Positions 35,518 to 49,031 are shown, numbered from the stretch's first letter. The stretch is 64,000 nt of DNA from Candidatus Gallacutalibacter stercoravium (GCA_018716975.1 DVJE01000001.1:62001-126000); one strand, 5' to 3'. Numbers and translations are program-made. Notes: generated by a model from the sequence alone, not told the origin.

Positions 35518-38500
35518 TCAGACGGCATTATTTGTCAAGATATTTTGTTCCTCTTCCGGTTCCTCCTGCGTCACCGACTCTAAAGAAATATCCCCATAGC
35601 GGTGCATTCCGGTACCGGCCGGCACCAGTTTACCGATAATAACGTTTTCTTTCAAGCCCAGCAACGGATCCACCTTGCCCTTAATGGCGGCATCGGTGAG
35701 CACCTTGGTGGTCTCCTGGAAGGATGCGGCCGACAAGAAAGAGTCGGTCGCCAAGGATGCTTTGGTAATACCCAACAGCACCGGCGAACAGGTGGCCTCT
35801 TGCAAATCGGTTTCTCCTGCCGCGATGCGGGCGCGAATGGCCTCATTCTCCGCCTCAAACTCGGATTTTTCCACCAAAGAGCTGGGCAGCAGTGCCGTAT
35901 CACCGGCCTCTTCCACACGCACCTTTTTCATCATCTGGCGCACGATCACTTCAATATGCTTATCGTTTACGTCAACACCCTGCATCCGGTACACGCGCTG
36001 AACCTCTTGGATCAGATAATTCTGCACAGCGTCGGTGCCGCGGATAGCCAGCACGTCGTGGGGATTGACCGAACCTTCGGTTATCATATCGCCCGCTTCA
36101 ATGTGTTGCCGTTCCGATACGCACACACGGGAACCAAAGGGGATCAGGTAAGACTTTTCGTCACCCGTTTCCTCGTTGTACACCACCACATGGCGGTTCT
36201 TCTTAATATCCTCAAAGCGCACCACACCGGCTATCTCACTGATGATAGCCAAATGCTTGGGCTTGCGGCCTTCAAACAGCTCTTCTACGCGAGGCAAACC
36301 CTGTGTAATATCCTCCGCACTAGCAACACCGCCGGTGTGGAAGGTTCTCATGGTCAGCTGGGTGCCGGGTTCGCCGATGGACTGAGCGGCAATGATACCC
36401 ACCGCTTCGCCGATGCTAACCGGCTTACCGTTGGCCAGGTTGGAACCATAGCACTTTTTGCACACACCGTGCTTGGCTTTGCAGTGCAGGATGGAACGGA
36501 TTTCAATTCGCTCCACGCCACGGCCGGTGATGATATCGGCATCGTTGGCATCCATCATCTTGTCTTTAGACACCAGCACCTCGCCTGTTTGCTCATCCAC
36601 AAAATCTTTGCACAGATACCGGCCCTGCAAACGCTCATGCATGCTTTCAATCGACTCGTTGCCGTCGCGGATGTCAAACACCTCAATACCCGTGGTAACG
36701 CCGCAATCTTCTTCCCGAATAATCACATCTTGCGAAACATCTACCAAACGGCGGGTCAGATAACCCGAGTCGGCGGTACGCAGAGCCGTATCGGTCAAGC
36801 CTTTGCGGGCGCCGCGGGACGCGATAAAGTATTCCAAAATGTTCAAGCCTTCGCGGTAGTTGGCGCGGATAGGCACTTCAATGGTCTTACCAGAGGTATT
36901 GGCGATCAGGCCGCGCATACCGGCCAGCTGGCGAATCTGGCTCATGGAGCCGCGAGCACCGGAATCGGCCATCATGAAGATGGGGTTATAGCGGTTCATG
37001 CTCTTTTGCAGCGCGTCGGTTACGTCGTTGGTAGCCGTTTCCCAAATCTTCAGCACGTGGTTCTTACGCTCTTGCTCTGAAATCAAACCGCGTTTAAACT
37101 GGGCGCTGATTTTATCAATCTGCTTTTCCGCTGCAGCCAAAATATCTTTCTTGGCAGCGGGTATTTCAGCATCGCACACAGCCACAGTGATGGCGCTTTT
37201 GGTGGAGTAACGGTAGCCCTGCGCCTTGATATCATCCAACACAGCCGAAGCTTCCGCCGTGCCATGCACGCGGATGCAGCGATCGATAATACGGCCCAGC
37301 TGCTTCTTACCCACCAGGAAATCCACTTCCAGCAGGAATTTGTTTTCCGGCTTGCTGCGATCCACAAAGCCCAAATCTTGCGGAATGGGCTGGTTAAATA
37401 TAATCCGCCCCGCTGTAGTATCAATAATCCGAGAAACCTGCTGGCCGTCAATTTCCATGGTGCGGCGCACCTTGATTTTGGCGTGCAAGCTGATCACCTT
37501 GGCGTCATAGGCCATGAGCACCTCATTAAAGTCGCGGAACACCTTGCCCTCGCCGGGTTCGCCGTCTTTATCCAGCGTTAGGTAGTAAGAACCCAGCACC
37601 ATATCCTGGGTAGGCACAACCACCGGTTCACCGGCAGAAGGCTTCAGCAGGTTGCCGGCCGCCAGCATCAAAAAGCGGGCTTCTGCCTGCGCTTCGGCCG
37701 ACAGCGGCACGTGCACAGCCATCTGGTCTCCGTCAAAGTCTGCGTTATAAGCGGTGCACACCAAAGGATGCAGTTTCAGGGCGCGGCCTTCCACCAGCAC
37801 CGGCTCAAAAGCTTGAATGCCCAAGCGGTGCAACGTGGGCGCGCGGTTAAGCAGCACCGGATGGCCTTTAATCACAATTTCCAGAGCATCCCACACCTCA
37901 GGACGGGCCCTGTCAACCGCCTTACGGGCAGCTTTGATGTTACCGGCAGCACCGGTTTCCACCAGGCGCTTCATAACAAAGGGCTTAAACAGCTCCAACG
38001 CCATCTCTTTTGGCAAACCGCATTGATACATCTTCAACTCCGGCCCTACCACGATAACCGAACGACCGGAATAGTCAACACGCTTCCCCAACAAGTTCTG
38101 ACGGAAACGCCCTTGCTTACCCTTCAGCATATCAGAAAGGGATTTCAACGGCCGGTTGTTGGGGCCGGTAACCGGGCGGCCCCGGCGGCCATTGTCGATC
38201 AACGCGTCCACTGCCTCCTGCAGCATACGTTTCTCGTTGCGCACAATAATATCCGGCGCGCTCAGCTCCAACAGGCGCTTTAAGCGGTTGTTGCGGTTGA
38301 TAACCCTGCGGTACAGATCGTTAAGGTCGGAGGTGGCAAAACGGCCGCCGTCCAACTGCACCATGGGCCGGATATCGGGCGGAATGACCGGCACCACGTC
38401 CAAAATCATCCACTCGGGGCGGTTACCGGAAAGACGGAAGGATTCCACAACCTCCAGCCGCTTTAAAATGCGCACTCTCTTTTGGCCAGAAGCAGTAGCC

Positions 38501-39084
38501 AACTCCTCCTTGAGCTCCTGCGAAAGCTGCTCTAGGTCGATATCTTCCAACAGCTTTTTAATGGCCTCGGCGCCCATGCTGGCCTCAAAATCGTCTTCAT
38601 ATTTTTCCCGCATGTCGCGGTATTCTTTTTCATTCAAGAACTGCTTTTTGGTCAACTCGCGGGCTGAGCCGGGATCGGTGACAATATACATGGCAAAGTA
38701 AAGCACCTTTTCCAGCATACGGGGCGAGATATCCAAAATAAGGCCCATGCGAGAGGGGATTCCTTTAAAATACCAAATGTGCGAAACCGGAGCTGCCAGC
38801 TCAATGTGGCCCATGCGCTCCCGGCGCACCTTGGAGCGGGTTACTTCAACGCCGCAGCGTTCGCAAATCTTGCCTTTATAGCGGATACGCTTATACTTAC
38901 CGCAGTGGCATTCCCAGTCTTTTTGGGGCCCAAAGATGCGTTCGCAAAACAGCCCGTCGCGTTCCGGCTTCAGCGTGCGGTAGTTGATGGTCTCCGGTTT
39001 GAGCACCTCGCCGTGGGACCACTCCCTGATCTGCGCGGGAGAAGCCAGGCCAATTTTAATCGACTCGAACACGTTAAATTCCAT
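35518..39084 (-). CDS. rpoC: RNA polymerase subunit beta'
   Basis: Catalytic subunit of 1188 residues. The N-terminal zinc ribbon is [20 protein letters not shown]. The Mg-binding loop is [12 protein letters not shown]. Bridge-helix and trigger-loop regions ([15 protein letters not shown]) and a second zinc site ([13 protein letters not shown]) follow. The length fits Firmicutes RpoC without the large gamma-proteobacterial insert. ATG 39084 follows AAGGGGGA. It starts 12 bp after the rpoB stop. Confidence 0.98.
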   Translation of the reverse strand: MEFNVFESIKIGLASPAQIREWSHGEVLKPETINYRTLKPERDGLFCERIFGPQKDWECHCGKYKRIRYKGKICERCGVEVTRSKVRRERMGHIELAAPVSHIWYFKGIPSRMGLILDISPRMLEKVLYFAMYIVTDPGSARELTKKQFLNEKEYRDMREKYEDDFEASMGAEAIKKLLEDIDLEQLSQELKEELATASGQKRVRILKRLEVVESFRLSGNRPEWMILDVVPVIPPDIRPMVQLDGGRFATSDLNDLYRRVINRNNRLKRLLELSAPDIIVRNEKRMLQEAVDALIDNGRRGRPVTGPNNRPLKSLSDMLKGKQGRFRQNLLGKRVDYSGRSVIVVGPELKMYQCGLPKEMALELFKPFVMKRLVETGAAGNIKAARKAVDRARPEVWDALEIVIKGHPVLLNRAPTLHRLGIQAFEPVLVEGRALKLHPLVCTAYNADFDGDQMAVHVPLSAEAQAEARFLMLAAGNLLKPSAGEPVVVPTQDMVLGSYYLTLDKDGEPGEGKVFRDFNEVLMAYDAKVISLHAKIKVRRTMEIDGQQVSRIIDTTAGRIIFNQPIPQDLGFVDRSKPENKFLLEVDFLVGKKQLGRIIDRCIRVHGTAEASAVLDDIKAQGYRYSTKSAITVAVCDAEIPAAKKDILAAAEKQIDKISAQFKRGLISEQERKNHVLKIWETATNDVTDALQKSMNRYNPIFMMADSGARGSMSQIRQLAGMRGLIANTSGKTIEVPIRANYREGLNILEYFIASRGARKGLTDTALRTADSGYLTRRLVDVSQDVIIREEDCGVTTGIEVFDIRDGNESIESMHERLQGRYLCKDFVDEQTGEVLVSKDKMMDANDADIITGRGVERIEIRSILHCKAKHGVCKKCYGSNLANGKPVSIGEAVGIIAAQSIGEPGTQLTMRTFHTGGVASAEDITQGLPRVEELFEGRKPKHLAIISEIAGVVRFEDIKKNRHVVVYNEETGDEKSYLIPFGSRVCVSERQHIEAGDMITEGSVNPHDVLAIRGTDAVQNYLIQEVQRVYRMQGVDVNDKHIEVIVRQMMKKVRVEEAGDTALLPSSLVEKSEFEAENEAIRARIAAGETDLQEATCSPVLLGITKASLATDSFLSAASFQETTKVLTDAAIKGKVDPLLGLKENVIIGKLVPAGTGMHRYGDISLESVTQEEPEEEQNILTNNAV

Positions 39085-39096
39085 ATTGCGTCCCCC

Positions 39097-42828
<3,732 letters not shown>

Positions 42829-43022
42829 AGGCTCAAATCACTCCATTCATCTATTTACCGCGGCCGCAGCACATTGCTTGGCTGTTCTTGTATCAGCTGC
42901 GTATCCGGCATCATTCCCAAAACATCTTACGAATTTTACTTTGACTCTTGCATTTTCGAACGGAAGATGATAATATAAAAGGCGAATAGTATATATACAT
43001 TTCCATTATGATGCAGTTTAAT

Positions 43023-43051
43023 ATTATATAACACAGAATGGTAAAAGTCAA
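43023..43051 (-). promoter_or_regulatory. Promoter of the rpoB-rpoC operon
   Basis: On the minus strand TTGACT (43051-43046) and a perfect TATAAT (43028-43023) are 17 bp apart. The start near 43016 gives an untranslated leader of about 190 nt (43016-42829), in which I see no known riboswitch or ribosomal-protein site. Confidence 0.8.
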
Positions 43052-43080
43052 GTTTTATCTTTATGCGTGCACAGCAATTT

Positions 43081-43116
43081 AGCCGCAGGCATTTGCCAGC
43101 GGCTTTCTTATTTTTT
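43081..43116 (+). terminator. Plus-strand terminator-like hairpin with no gene before it
   Basis: Arms AGCCGC-a-GGC and GCC-a-GCGGCT (43081-43104) are followed by TTCTTATTTTTTTATT. The hairpin points right, yet only the minus-strand rpoB operon lies to its left. It may end antisense transcription or an unannotated short RNA. 43117-43357 shows no gene. Confidence 0.6.
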
Positions 43117-43357
43117 TATTTGCAAAAATACAGGCTATTTTTTGAAAACAAAACGTTTGATATTCTGTTTTTGGCAATAGCTACACCCCTCTTTCACAAC
43201 AAGCGCTTGGGGTCAATACGTGCAAATTACCTAGCCTTTCAACAACTTTATCTCAATTTTCATTTATTATAACAGGCTTTACCGGGGCTGTAAAGTGGCA
43301 ATTCAGAAAATTGGAAGATTTCTCTACAATTGTGTCTTACAATAATGAGGGAAAATG

Positions 43358-43386
43358 TTGCAGGAACTTGCGGTATCTGTTATAAT
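43358..43386 (+). promoter_or_regulatory. Promoter of metA
   Basis: TTGCAG (43358-43363) and a perfect TATAAT (43381-43386) are 17 bp apart; predicted start near 43393. Confidence 0.7.
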
Positions 43387-43393
43387 AAAGGCG

Positions 43394-43496
43394 AGGTGTA
43401 TGTGAACCATTTCTACACTAGAAAGCTTTCGTTTATTTCACCCCGCTTAGTGACCCTTTATCATTCGTAGGAACTAAAGAAACGAGGCTTTTTTGT
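43394..43496 (+). promoter_or_regulatory. metA 5' leader with possible ribosome-site-masking stem
   Basis: A leader of about 100 nt. AAAGC...CGTTT (43422-43434) can pair with AAACG-a-GGCTTT (43480-43491). The right arm contains the GAGG ribosome site (43484-43487) of metA. It does not match S-box, SAM-II or T-box consensus that I know. The pairing is by eye. Confidence 0.35.
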
Positions 43497-44438
43497 ATGC
43501 CAATCCGCATCCCAGATACACTCCCTGCGGCTAAGGTTTTAGAATCTGAAAATATTTTTGTGATGACACAGAAGCGGGCCCTTTCACAGGATATTCGCCC
43601 GCTGAAAATTATCATTCTGAACCTGATGCCCACCAAGGTGGAAACCGAAACCCAGCTGCTTCGCCTGCTGGGCAATAGCCCGTTGCAGGTGGATATTGAA
43701 CTGCTGCAAACAGCCACTCATGTTGCTAAAAATGTTCCCTCTGCGTACCTTGCCACTTTTTACAAAACCTTTTCACAAATTAAAGACGAACGATTCGACG
43801 GCATGATAATCACCGGTGCGCCGGTTGAGCTGTTGGATTTTGAGCAAGTGGATTATTGGGACGAACTGTGCACCATCATGGAGTGGAGCCGGCACAATGT
43901 ATATTCCACGTTGCATATTTGTTGGGGCGCCCAGGCCGGGCTGTATTTTCACTACGGCATTCCCAAATATCCTTTGGAGCAAAAGCTTTCGGGCGTGTTC
44001 CCGCACCGCATTCTAGACGTATTCCACCCGCTGATGCGCGGTTTTGACGATAGCTTTTTAATTCCTCATTCGCGCCACACCGAAATCCGGCGCGCAGATG
44101 TGGAACAGCACAAAGAGCTGGTGGTTTTAGCCACCTCCCGTTTAGCAGGAGTTGCTGTGGTTGCCAACAAAAACGGCCGCCAGTTTTTCGTTACCGGGCA
44201 TTCGGAATACGATAGGAACACCTTAAAGAACGAGTATTTTCGCGATTTAAACAAAGGGTTGCATCCCCGCATTCCTTACCACTACTTTCCTGGGGATGAT
44301 CCGGCGGCGCTGCCCCCCTTAACCTGGCGCAGCCACGCCAACCTATTGTTTTCTAATTGGCTTAATTATTATGTTTATCAGCAAACACCCTATGATCTAA
44401 AAGATTTAGAAGAACCCCGTACCCCGCCTGGTGAGTAA
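43497..44438 (+). CDS. metAA: Homoserine O-acetyltransferase, MetA family
   Basis: First committed step of methionine synthesis: acylation of homoserine. The 313-residue MetA fold has catalytic Cys142 (HICWGAQAG), His235 and Glu237 (TGHSEYD). Residue 111, which decides acyl-CoA choice in this family, is Glu (GAPVELL); Glu is reported for acetyl-CoA users and Gly for succinyl-CoA users, so the product should be O-acetylhomoserine. ATG 43497 has GAGG 9 bp upstream. It is divergent from rpoB, with its own promoter and a possibly regulatory leader. Confidence 0.95.
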   Translation: MPIRIPDTLPAAKVLESENIFVMTQKRALSQDIRPLKIIILNLMPTKVETETQLLRLLGNSPLQVDIELLQTATHVAKNVPSAYLATFYKTFSQIKDERFDGMIITGAPVELLDFEQVDYWDELCTIMEWSRHNVYSTLHICWGAQAGLYFHYGIPKYPLEQKLSGVFPHRILDVFHPLMRGFDDSFLIPHSRHTEIRRADVEQHKELVVLATSRLAGVAVVANKNGRQFFVTGHSEYDRNTLKNEYFRDLNKGLHPRIPYHYFPGDDPAALPPLTWRSHANLLFSNWLNYYVYQQTPYDLKDLEEPRTPPGE

Positions 44439-44554
44439 TCCCTTTGCGAAAGCAGCCATCCGCTCGCCGCTTGATTGCTGCATTTTACCAGGTTTGCTTT
44501 CGTCCTCACTTCACAACCTAAATATATTAAAATAATGTTTAAGGAGGCTTCATC

Positions 44555-44806
44555 ATGAACCCTGAAACTCGCATTTACACCGACGTACAAGTAGACCATT
44601 GCTGCAAAGAGCTGAGAAACCGGCTGAAGGAGCTACGCAAACAAAGAAGGCTGTCGCAGGCGAACGTTGCTGCTTTGCTGAAAATCGATCGCTCTACCTA
44701 TTCCTATTATGAGCTTGGCCGCACGCAGCCCAATCTCTCTATTTTGTTGCGCCTTGCTTCTTATTACAACGTTACCATCGATTATTTGCTGGACTTTCAG
44801 CTGTAA
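44555..44806 (+). CDS. XRE-family helix-turn-helix regulator (83 aa)
   Basis: Small DNA-binding protein: a variable 20-residue start, then a Cro/CI HTH (LRNRLKELRKQRRLSQANVAALLKIDRSTYSYYELG) and the usual ending ASYYNVTIDYLLDF. ATG 44555 follows AAGGAGG. It converges on the sigma-F operon, separated by a short hairpin. Its target is unknown; nearby metA and sigF are candidates only by position. Confidence 0.85.
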   Translation: MNPETRIYTDVQVDHCCKELRNRLKELRKQRRLSQANVAALLKIDRSTYSYYELGRTQPNLSILLRLASYYNVTIDYLLDFQL

Positions 44807-44810
44807 TCGG

Positions 44811-44829
44811 GCTTGACTACTTGTCAAGC
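44811..44829. terminator. Short hairpin between the XRE gene and sigF
   Basis: GCTTGAC-TACTT-GTCAAGC, followed by TTATT; the right arm ends one base before the sigF stop codon. A similar CTCGAC-TATTT-GTCGAG lies at 54185-54201. Probably a weak terminator. Confidence 0.45.
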
Positions 44830-45483
44830 TTATTCGTTTAACCGGGCGCGCAGTTGGGTGAGTATTTTCTTTTCCCGCCGGGAGACCTGCACTTGGGTCA
44901 TCCCCAGGTGAGCCGCTGTTTGCGTTTGAGTTTGCCCTTTTATATAACGTAAGGTAATGAGGGCTTGGTCTTGTGCGCCCAATTCCCCAATCACCTGCCA
45001 GAGTGCAAGCCGATCCGAAAGAGCTTCCTCCGGCGCGGCAACGGGAATATCTAATTGGCCGCCGGTGTCGTCTTCACTTGTGAGTGACACCGGTGTTTGT
45101 CCTGCGCATAAGGCTTGCGCGGCTTGTGCGCGCTCTACGCCCAGCGCTGCAGCAAGCTCCCCTATGGTGGGCTGCCTGCCTTCGCGCGCGGCAAACGCGG
45201 CGCATTCCTTAGTAGCTTTTAAAGAAAGCTCTTTGAGGCTGCGCCCTACCTTAACGGCTCCCCCGTCGCGGAAAAGACGGCGCATTTCGCCCAAAATGAC
45301 GGGCACCGCATAGGTAGAAAATTTTACCCCCCGTTGCTGATCAAAAGCGTCTACTGCTTTTACTAGCCCCAGGCAGCCTGCCTGGAACAAATCGTCGTAT
45401 TCGATGTTTTTGCCTTTAAAACGTTTGGCGCAGGCGTGAACCAAACCGATGTTATTCTTTATTTTTTGTTCTCTGTCATCCAT
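44830..45483 (-). CDS. sigF: Forespore sigma factor F
   Basis: Sigma-70 family factor (217 aa) that starts forespore gene expression after asymmetric division. Region 2 has NIEYDDLFQAGCLGLVKAVDAFDQQRGVKF and YAVPVILGEMRRLFRD. Regions 3 and 4 follow (QPTIGELAAALG, then QTQTAAHLGMTQVQVSRREKKIL). It is shorter than the Bacillus protein but complete in its regions. ATG 45483 is 2 bp after the spoIIAB stop, and the three-gene order identifies it as SigF rather than SigG. Confidence 0.95.
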   Translation of the reverse strand: MDDREQKIKNNIGLVHACAKRFKGKNIEYDDLFQAGCLGLVKAVDAFDQQRGVKFSTYAVPVILGEMRRLFRDGGAVKVGRSLKELSLKATKECAAFAAREGRQPTIGELAAALGVERAQAAQALCAGQTPVSLTSEDDTGGQLDIPVAAPEEALSDRLALWQVIGELGAQDQALITLRYIKGQTQTQTAAHLGMTQVQVSRREKKILTQLRARLNE

Positions 45484-45485
45484 CG

Positions 45486-45956
45486 TCAGCCGTCTTGCTC
45501 CGCTTGCTTGGCGGCTTGATTTTGTAACGGCCGCCGGATGATGTTTTTTTCTAAGGTCACAATGGTGCCGCGCCCTATTTTAGAAGTAACCTTTATTTTA
45601 TCCATAAAGCTTTGCATAACGGCAAAGCCTAGGCCAGCCCGCTCGCCCCCCACGGTGGTGTAGAGCGGTTCCATGGCTTGCTCCACGTTGGGGATTCCGC
45701 ATCCCTTGTCTTTTACCTTAATAACCACACGCCCGGCCTGGTATATTTTAATTTGTATGTAAACTTGGCCGATGCCGTCCCGGTAGGCGTGCACAATACA
45801 ATTGGTTACCGCTTCCGACACCGCCATCTTGATATCGGCCAGTTCGTCGATGGTGGGATCTAGTTGAGCGATAAAGGCCGCGGTGGCCGCGCGGGCAAAA
45901 CTTTCGTTGGCAGAGTAGCTTAAAAACGACAGATTCATCTCGTTTTCTGTTTTCAT
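45486..45956 (-). CDS. spoIIAB: Anti-sigma-F factor and serine kinase SpoIIAB
   Basis: GHKL-fold protein (156 aa) that holds sigma F inactive and phosphorylates SpoIIAA. The N box reads MAVSEAVTNCIVHAY, the G1 box DKGCGIPN, and the ATP lid contains GGERAGLGFAVM. The C-terminal 20 residues form an Arg/Gln-rich tail. The start is directly adjacent to the spoIIAA stop, so the two are made in balance. Confidence 0.96.
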   Translation of the reverse strand: MKTENEMNLSFLSYSANESFARAATAAFIAQLDPTIDELADIKMAVSEAVTNCIVHAYRDGIGQVYIQIKIYQAGRVVIKVKDKGCGIPNVEQAMEPLYTTVGGERAGLGFAVMQSFMDKIKVTSKIGRGTIVTLEKNIIRRPLQNQAAKQAEQDG

Positions 45957-46367
45957 TTATATCACCTTTTCTTCCGTGGCATGATTGGGGGCTTGTCCTT
46001 CTTGTAAAGGGATGCTCTCTTTTTTTTGTCCATTTTTCTCTTCTTGTTCTTGGGGCGTGTCCTTTTCCATTACGCCTAGCTGATCGAGACCCGACAGCTT
46101 AATAACCCGCGCAATATAAGCAGGCACATTCACCACTCTGAGCCGGCCGCCCAGCAGCTGCATCCGCTTATAGCGCCCCATTATCAGGCCGATTCCCGAG
46201 CTATCCATAAAATCCACCTGGCGAAAATCCAGCTTTAACAGGGTAGGGCGGCATTGCTCCGCCTGAGCGTCGATTTGCTCTCGAATTTCTTTGGCGGTAT
46301 GATGGTCGATATCGCCCATTAAATAGGCCACCAAAACCTGCCCTTCTTTTTGCAATTCCACATTCAT
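45957..46367 (-). CDS. spoIIAA: Anti-sigma-F antagonist SpoIIAA, with extended charged tail
   Basis: STAS-domain protein (136 aa) that frees sigma F from SpoIIAB when dephosphorylated. The phosphorylation site is Ser57 in DFMDSSGIGLIMGRYK. The domain ends near residue 103; the remaining 30 or so residues (KDTPQEQEEKNGQKKE and on) are a charged tail beyond the usual protein length of about 117. ATG 46367 has AAAGGA upstream. First gene of the operon; a sigma-H-like promoter lies about 75 bp upstream. Confidence 0.95.
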   Translation of the reverse strand: MNVELQKEGQVLVAYLMGDIDHHTAKEIREQIDAQAEQCRPTLLKLDFRQVDFMDSSGIGLIMGRYKRMQLLGGRLRVVNVPAYIARVIKLSGLDQLGVMEKDTPQEQEEKNGQKKESIPLQEGQAPNHATEEKVI

Positions 46368-46444
46368 TTTGTCTGATCCTTTCTCGCCGCACGGCGTCTT
46401 CTCCGGTGGGCTCCATGGTTAGAATGCCCCAAACAACAAGGCTT

Positions 46445-46470
46445 ATTCCCCTTTTTTACAAATTTCCCCT
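46445..46470 (-). promoter_or_regulatory. Candidate sigma-H promoter of the spoIIA operon
   Basis: On the minus strand AGGGGAAAT (46470-46462) and GGGGAAT (46451-46445) resemble the RnAGGAwWW and RnnGAAT elements of sigma H, separated by 10 bp, one or two short of the usual gap. The spoIIA operon is sigma-H driven in Bacillus. Confidence 0.4.
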
Positions 46471-46524
46471 ATTTGTGCAATGGCCGCAGTATGCTGGCAG
46501 CCGAATAAAACAACCCATATAAAA

Positions 46525-46572
46525 AAGCAGGGCCCTTCTCCATTTAAGGATAAAGGGCCCCGCTTATTTTTT
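46525..46572. terminator. Terminator after folC
   Basis: Arms AAGC-a-GGGCCCTT (46525-46537) and AAGGGCCC-c-GCTT (46553-46565), with a 15-nt loop and T runs on both strands (TTTTTT on the minus side). It separates folC from the spoIIA promoter region. Confidence 0.85.
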
Positions 46573-46636
46573 TGCTCGAAACCTGTTGTTTACCTGTAAT
46601 TTTTATCCATCCGCATCCTACCGCTGCGGCGCACAT

Positions 46637-47923
46637 TTAGCATAAAGCCATCAAAACCGGCCGCGCCTCCCCAGCCAGATAGAAGGAACCGCATACCACC
46701 ACCGCGCCTTTTTCATGGCGTGCTTCCAACAGCGCCTGCCTACAGGCATCCTCCACACTGGGCATCGCTTGCACCTGCGGGCAATAACGTCGCGCCACCT
46801 CCGCCAGTTCCTGCGCCGATAACGCCCGCGGGTTATTGGGCTGCACGGTTAATATACGGGTAAAACAGGGCGCCAACCGGTGCAGCGCTGTGTTGCTATC
46901 TTTATCCCGCATCATGCCCATAACCGCCGTAATGGGCACGCCGGGCAAAAAGCGCTCCAACGCCTGGGCCAATGCCTCGGCACATCCCGGATTATGGCCG
47001 CCGTCCAACAGCACCAGCGGCTTTTCCCTCAGCACCTCCATGCGGGCAGGCAGCACCGCTTGCGCAAAGCCCTTTTGCACCGCTTCCTCACTGAGGGCAA
47101 AACCCTTCTGCCGCAAAACCTGTAGGGCGGTTAGGGCGGTTGCCGCATTTTTTTCCTGATGCTCCCCCAAAAAGGGAATATGCAACCGAATCCCACGATA
47201 GGAAAAGTCGGTGCCGTGGATATCGGCCCGCTCTTCCCGCAGTTCGTCCAGTTCCGGTATCCACAGGCGCGCGCCCCTTTCTTGAGCGATCCGGCGAACC
47301 GTTTCTATCACCCCGGCCGCCTGATCGGGGTACAACACCACGTCGCCGCCCTGCTTAATAATGCCGCACTTTTCAAAAGCAATTTGTTCCAACGTATCCC
47401 CCAGCACAGCGGTGTGATCCAACGAGATGGAGGCTATCACCGCCACCAAAGGTGCGGCAATGATATTGGTAGCATCAAACCTGCCGCCCAGGCCCACCTC
47501 CAACACCACCACATCGCACCGGCGCTGCGCGAACCAAACCAAGGCTATGGCCGTTACCAGTTCAAACTCGGTCACCGGTTCCCCGGCTTGAGAGACTTCC
47601 TCTGCGATGGGGACAATATGTTCCACCAGGGCCACCAGTTCTTCTTTTGGTATCATCTCGCCGTCGATTTGAAAACGCTCCCGAAATTCCGTAACATAAG
47701 GGGAAGTATACAACCCGGTGCGGTAACCCGCCTGCCGCAGTACAGAGGACACCAAGGCACACGTGGTCCCCTTGCCGTTTGTGCCGGCAACATGCACAAA
47801 GCGCAGACTATCTTGCGGATTGCCCAACCGGCTTAATAAAAGCCGTATGCGCTCCAAACCCGGCTTAACGCCAAACCGCAGCAGGGAATTGATCCGTTCC
47901 ATCGCCTGCTCATAGGTCATCAT
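46637..47923 (-). CDS. folC: Folylpolyglutamate / dihydrofolate synthase
   Basis: Mur-ligase-like enzyme (428 aa) that adds glutamate to folates. The P-loop GTNGKG is at 47-52, followed by the omega-loop region LYTSPYVTEFRERFQ, EVGLGGRFDATN, the SISLDHTAVLGDT stretch and, in the C-terminal domain, LLDGGHNPGCAEAL. Length is normal. I chose ATG 47923, about 11 bp after AAAGGA; the next codon but one is also ATG. The open frame upstream to 48001 lacks a ribosome site. It follows the transketolase genes on the same strand after a terminator. Confidence 0.93.
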   Translation of the reverse strand: MMTYEQAMERINSLLRFGVKPGLERIRLLLSRLGNPQDSLRFVHVAGTNGKGTTCALVSSVLRQAGYRTGLYTSPYVTEFRERFQIDGEMIPKEELVALVEHIVPIAEEVSQAGEPVTEFELVTAIALVWFAQRRCDVVVLEVGLGGRFDATNIIAAPLVAVIASISLDHTAVLGDTLEQIAFEKCGIIKQGGDVVLYPDQAAGVIETVRRIAQERGARLWIPELDELREERADIHGTDFSYRGIRLHIPFLGEHQEKNAATALTALQVLRQKGFALSEEAVQKGFAQAVLPARMEVLREKPLVLLDGGHNPGCAEALAQALERFLPGVPITAVMGMMRDKDSNTALHRLAPCFTRILTVQPNNPRALSAQELAEVARRYCPQVQAMPSVEDACRQALLEARHEKGAVVVCGSFYLAGEARPVLMALC

Positions 47924-48020
47924 ATCGCTACCCATCCTTTCCCGCAGCCTACCGGCCCTTAGCGGCACAACGCCGCCGGTGGCCAGGCTTTCATCCGGCA
48001 TACCGTCACGCTTTTACCCG

Positions 48021-48063
48021 CAAAACAAGCGCCCCGTCAGTGAATGCCTTCACTGGGGAGCGC
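48021..48063 (-). terminator. Terminator after the transketolase genes
   Basis: A long stem, on the minus strand GCGCtCCCCAGTGAA paired with TTCACTGacGGGGCGC (48063-48029), is followed by TTGTTTTGC. Confidence 0.8.
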
Positions 48064-48086
48064 CCGCTTTTCTCGCTTGCCTCGTT

Positions 48087-49031
48087 TTATTTGTGCAGCG
48101 CGTCTTTTACCGTTTGCGCAATATTCCCCGCCGTCAGGCCGAACTCCTTGAGCAAGTCCAACGCAGGGCCGGAATGGCCGAACACATCATAAACGCCCAT
48201 ACGAACCACCGGCACCGGGCATTCCTCGCTCACTGCGGCGCAAACCGCCTCGCCCAGGCCGCCGATCACGTTGTGCTCCTCCACTGTAACAATGCGGCCG
48301 GTTTCTTGAGCCGCCTTGCATATCAGCTCCTTATCCAAGGGCTTGATGGTGTGGATATTGATAAGACGGGCTGAAATGCCCTGTTCCCGCAAAGCATCCA
48401 CCGCCTTTATTGCCTCGCCCACCATCAGGCCGGTGGCCACCACAGTGATATCGTTGCCATCTCGCAGGGTAATTCCCTTGCCCAGCTCAAAGGTATAATC
48501 GTCGTTGTTGTTCACACTTTCCACCGCCAAACGGCCCAAACGCAGATAAACCGGCCCTTCATAAGCGGCAGCGGCGCGCACAGCGGCGCGCATTTCATAA
48601 TGATCCGACGGATTGAGCACCACCATGCCCGGTATGGTGCGCATCAAGGCGATATCCTCCAGGCATTGATGGGAGGCGCCGTCTTCACCCACCGAAATAC
48701 CCGCATGAGAGCCCACAATCTTTACATTCAGATGAGGGTATCCCACCGAGTTACGCACCTGCTCAAAGGCGCGGCCCGCGCTAAACATCGCAAAGCTGGC
48801 GGCAAAGGGAACCTTTCCGCAGGCCGCCAAGCCCGCCGCAACGCCAATCATGTTGCATTCTGCGATACCGCAATCAATAAAGCGCTCTGGATACGCCTTT
48901 TTAAAAATACCGGTTTTGGTGGCCGCCGCCAAATCAGCGTCCAACACCACAATTCTATCGTCAGTTGCGGCCAGCTCGGTAACCGCTTCGCCAAAGCTTT
49001 CTCTGGTGGCCTTTTTTACCATTTCTGCCAT
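48087..49031 (-). CDS. Transketolase, C-terminal subunit
   Basis: A 314-residue pyrimidine-binding plus C-terminal half of a split transketolase. The cofactor-activating Glu58 lies in CGIAECNMIGVAAGLA, and the usual GSHAGISVGEDGASHQ follows. Together with the gene at 49155 it makes a full enzyme for ketol transfer between pentose and other sugar phosphates. ATG 49031 has GGGG 6 bp upstream; ATG 49043 has a site too close. The deoxyxylulose-5-phosphate synthase family is similar but is a single long chain. Confidence 0.92.
   Translation of the reverse strand: MAEMVKKATRESFGEAVTELAATDDRIVVLDADLAAATKTGIFKKAYPERFIDCGIAECNMIGVAAGLAACGKVPFAASFAMFSAGRAFEQVRNSVGYPHLNVKIVGSHAGISVGEDGASHQCLEDIALMRTIPGMVVLNPSDHYEMRAAVRAAAAYEGPVYLRLGRLAVESVNNNDDYTFELGKGITLRDGNDITVVATGLMVGEAIKAVDALREQGISARLINIHTIKPLDKELICKAAQETGRIVTVEEHNVIGGLGEAVCAAVSEECPVPVVRMGVYDVFGHSGPALDLLKEFGLTAGNIAQTVKDALHK

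Noticed and set aside
35602..37080. 492-codon open frame antisense to rpoC
   Set aside because: Mirror frame of a conserved gene, no ribosome site, no domain.
43394..43496. S-box (SAM-I) or T-box riboswitch upstream of metA
   Set aside because: None of the conserved core words of those elements is present and the leader is too short for either; only a simple masking stem is proposed.
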